From Thalassotalea euphylliae (GTDB taxonomy: Bacteria; Pseudomonadota; Gammaproteobacteria; Enterobacterales; Alteromonadaceae), in contig NZ_QUOU01000001.1 of assembly GCF_003390335.1 (NCBI RefSeq), positions 3,100,001 through 3,164,000 on the forward strand: 64,000 bases of DNA, given 5' to 3'. Positions 63,296-64,000 of this stretch are shown here, piece after piece. The notes beneath the pieces were generated by a model. That model was not told the DNA's origin. It did not search any database and was given only the letters and a program-made list of their open reading frames with translations. Numbering within the stretch: the first letter of the stretch is position 1; every line of letters starts with the position of its first letter. A program made the translations under genes and the position numbers.

Positions 63296-63451
63296 AAGCT
63301 CAAGATTCCTGTAGATAAAACTGTCGCAGCCGAAATTGACCGCGGCTATTTTAATGGTTTTTACAAAACATCTAAAGCTTTAAATAAAGAAAGGGAATTT
63401 AGCGGCGCTTTATTAGAAAAAAGCGGTTATTTAATATGCGAATTAGATATT

Positions 63452-63832
63452 TTACTCCACTTTTAAACGCAGCTTTAACCACAATGCCAATACACCAAAT
63501 GCCAATTCTGCGGCAAGATAAACATACATGATGAGATTAGGTTCTCCGTCAATCACTATACCGATAAAGCGACCTAATGCCATTGATAACAACAAGAGCG
63601 CGACCATTGTTAGCGCTAAGTCAATATCATTTCGAACTTTTACGATCAGCAATAGCAGCAAACCAATGGCCACTTGTGCACCGCCATAGGTGGCTCGAAA
63701 ATCTATGACAGCAGAAGTACTCGATGGGCTTGCGTCGGTTACCCACATTGCCATTGATATTGGATAAAAAGCAAACGCTAAGCCATAAAGTAAAAAGAAG
63801 CCTGCAGTTGCGTAAATGAGCAATTTAGCCAT
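63452..63832 (-). CDS. DUF4345-family membrane protein
   Basis: The 126-residue protein has four membrane segments (about residues 4-24, 45-66, 72-92 and 98-118). It carries FRATYGGAQVAIGLLL between segments 1 and 2, and the motif RFIGIVIDGEPN, as in DUF4345 proteins. The ATG at 63832 follows an AAGGAG ribosome site with a somewhat long spacing; longer frames starting up to 63862 are less likely. The function is unknown. It sits between pyrH and a divergent gene beginning at the window edge. Confidence 0.8.
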   Translation of the reverse strand: MAKLLIYATAGFFLLYGLAFAFYPISMAMWVTDASPSSTSAVIDFRATYGGAQVAIGLLLLLIVKVRNDIDLALTMVALLLLSMALGRFIGIVIDGEPNLIMYVYLAAELAFGVLALWLKLRLKVE

Positions 63833-63901
63833 GTTAGTTTTCACTCCTTGCGTACGGCACACAAATACAAATCAATGCAAACAATGATTATTCATATAAC
63901 G

Positions 63902-63915
63902 TTGACTTAAATCAA
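63902..63915. promoter_or_regulatory. FNR-like site in the divergent gap at the right edge
   Basis: TTGACTTAAATCAA fits the FNR/EtrA consensus TTGAT-N4-ATCAA with one mismatch. It lies 70 bases before the DUF4345 start and about 80 bases before a possible plus-strand start codon at 63996 that has an AAGGA ribosome site at 63981. It could control either gene under low oxygen. Confidence 0.35.
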
Positions 63916-64000
63916 CAACCTAACTCGCTTGACTCTATTACCCTAATCGCTTTGAATGCGAACCAAATATACCGCTAAACAAGGATGATAACTGAATGAA

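Noticed and set aside
1..64000. CRISPR arrays, rRNA or tRNA genes
   Set aside because: No regularly spaced repeats, no conserved rRNA stretches and no convincing cloverleaf were seen on reading both strands.

Overview
The window reads as chromosomal DNA of a marine gammaproteobacterium of the Alteromonadales, most like the Colwelliaceae (Thalassotalea/Colwellia type). This is inferred from the lipid A/envelope gene order on the right, the protein styles (NSS transporter, PEP-CTERM-like protein, AstB, SPFH/Arc pair) and the moderate-to-low GC. No rRNA, tRNA or CRISPR array was seen.

Positions 1 to about 19,378 are a genomic island whose left end lies outside the window. At its right edge it carries four tightly packed minus-strand genes (19260 to 13411): a tyrosine recombinase, a large protein without visible catalytic motifs, a second tyrosine recombinase and a small HTH/coiled-coil protein. 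Their order and sizes match the intA-tfp-intB-srap core of the recently described strand-biased circularizing integrative elements (SEs). The island has split a voltage-gated ion-channel gene immediately after its selectivity-filter codons (19379), and it carries a complete second channel gene (12352-13158). Its cargo, left to right, is a possible defence pair (a HEAT-like protein cut by the window edge and a PD-(D/E)XK-like protein), a short mercury locus (merR, merC, a GDCCVxC-domain gene, with a textbook MerR operator but no merA), and a Cd/Pb/Zn block (a CadR-type regulator divergent from a transglutaminase-like gene, a CDF exporter, a small His/Cys-rich secreted protein, czcB and czcA, with no czcC).

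Positions 19.4-31 kb are host chromosome with accessory patches: a glyoxalase-II-like hydrolase that was probably co-transcribed with the broken channel, a sodium symporter, a membrane diguanylate cyclase, rmuC, a PEP-CTERM-like exported protein, a translationally coupled CphA-like ATP-grasp ligase and methyltransferase, and two integron-cassette-like genes (a PD-(D/E)XK-like protein and a RipA-family membrane protein) followed by a cupin.

Positions 31-45 kb hold housekeeping metabolism: fumarase, pabB, nudL, sdaA, cysB, two poorly known proteins, an SPFH protein with a ribbon-helix-helix regulator and a double palindromic operator, astB and a DAACS symporter. Many of these genes end in clear hairpin terminators.

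Positions 45-63.3 kb are the conserved minus-strand cluster pyrH-frr-uppS-cdsA-dxr-rseP-bamA-skp-lpxD-fabZ-lpxA-lpxB-rnhB-dnaE-accA-tilS, which makes isoprenoids, phospholipids, lipid A and outer-membrane assembly factors. A 267-bp MITE-like element sits directly before lpxD, and the usual rpsB-tsf pair is not found upstream of pyrH; a DUF4345 gene is there instead.
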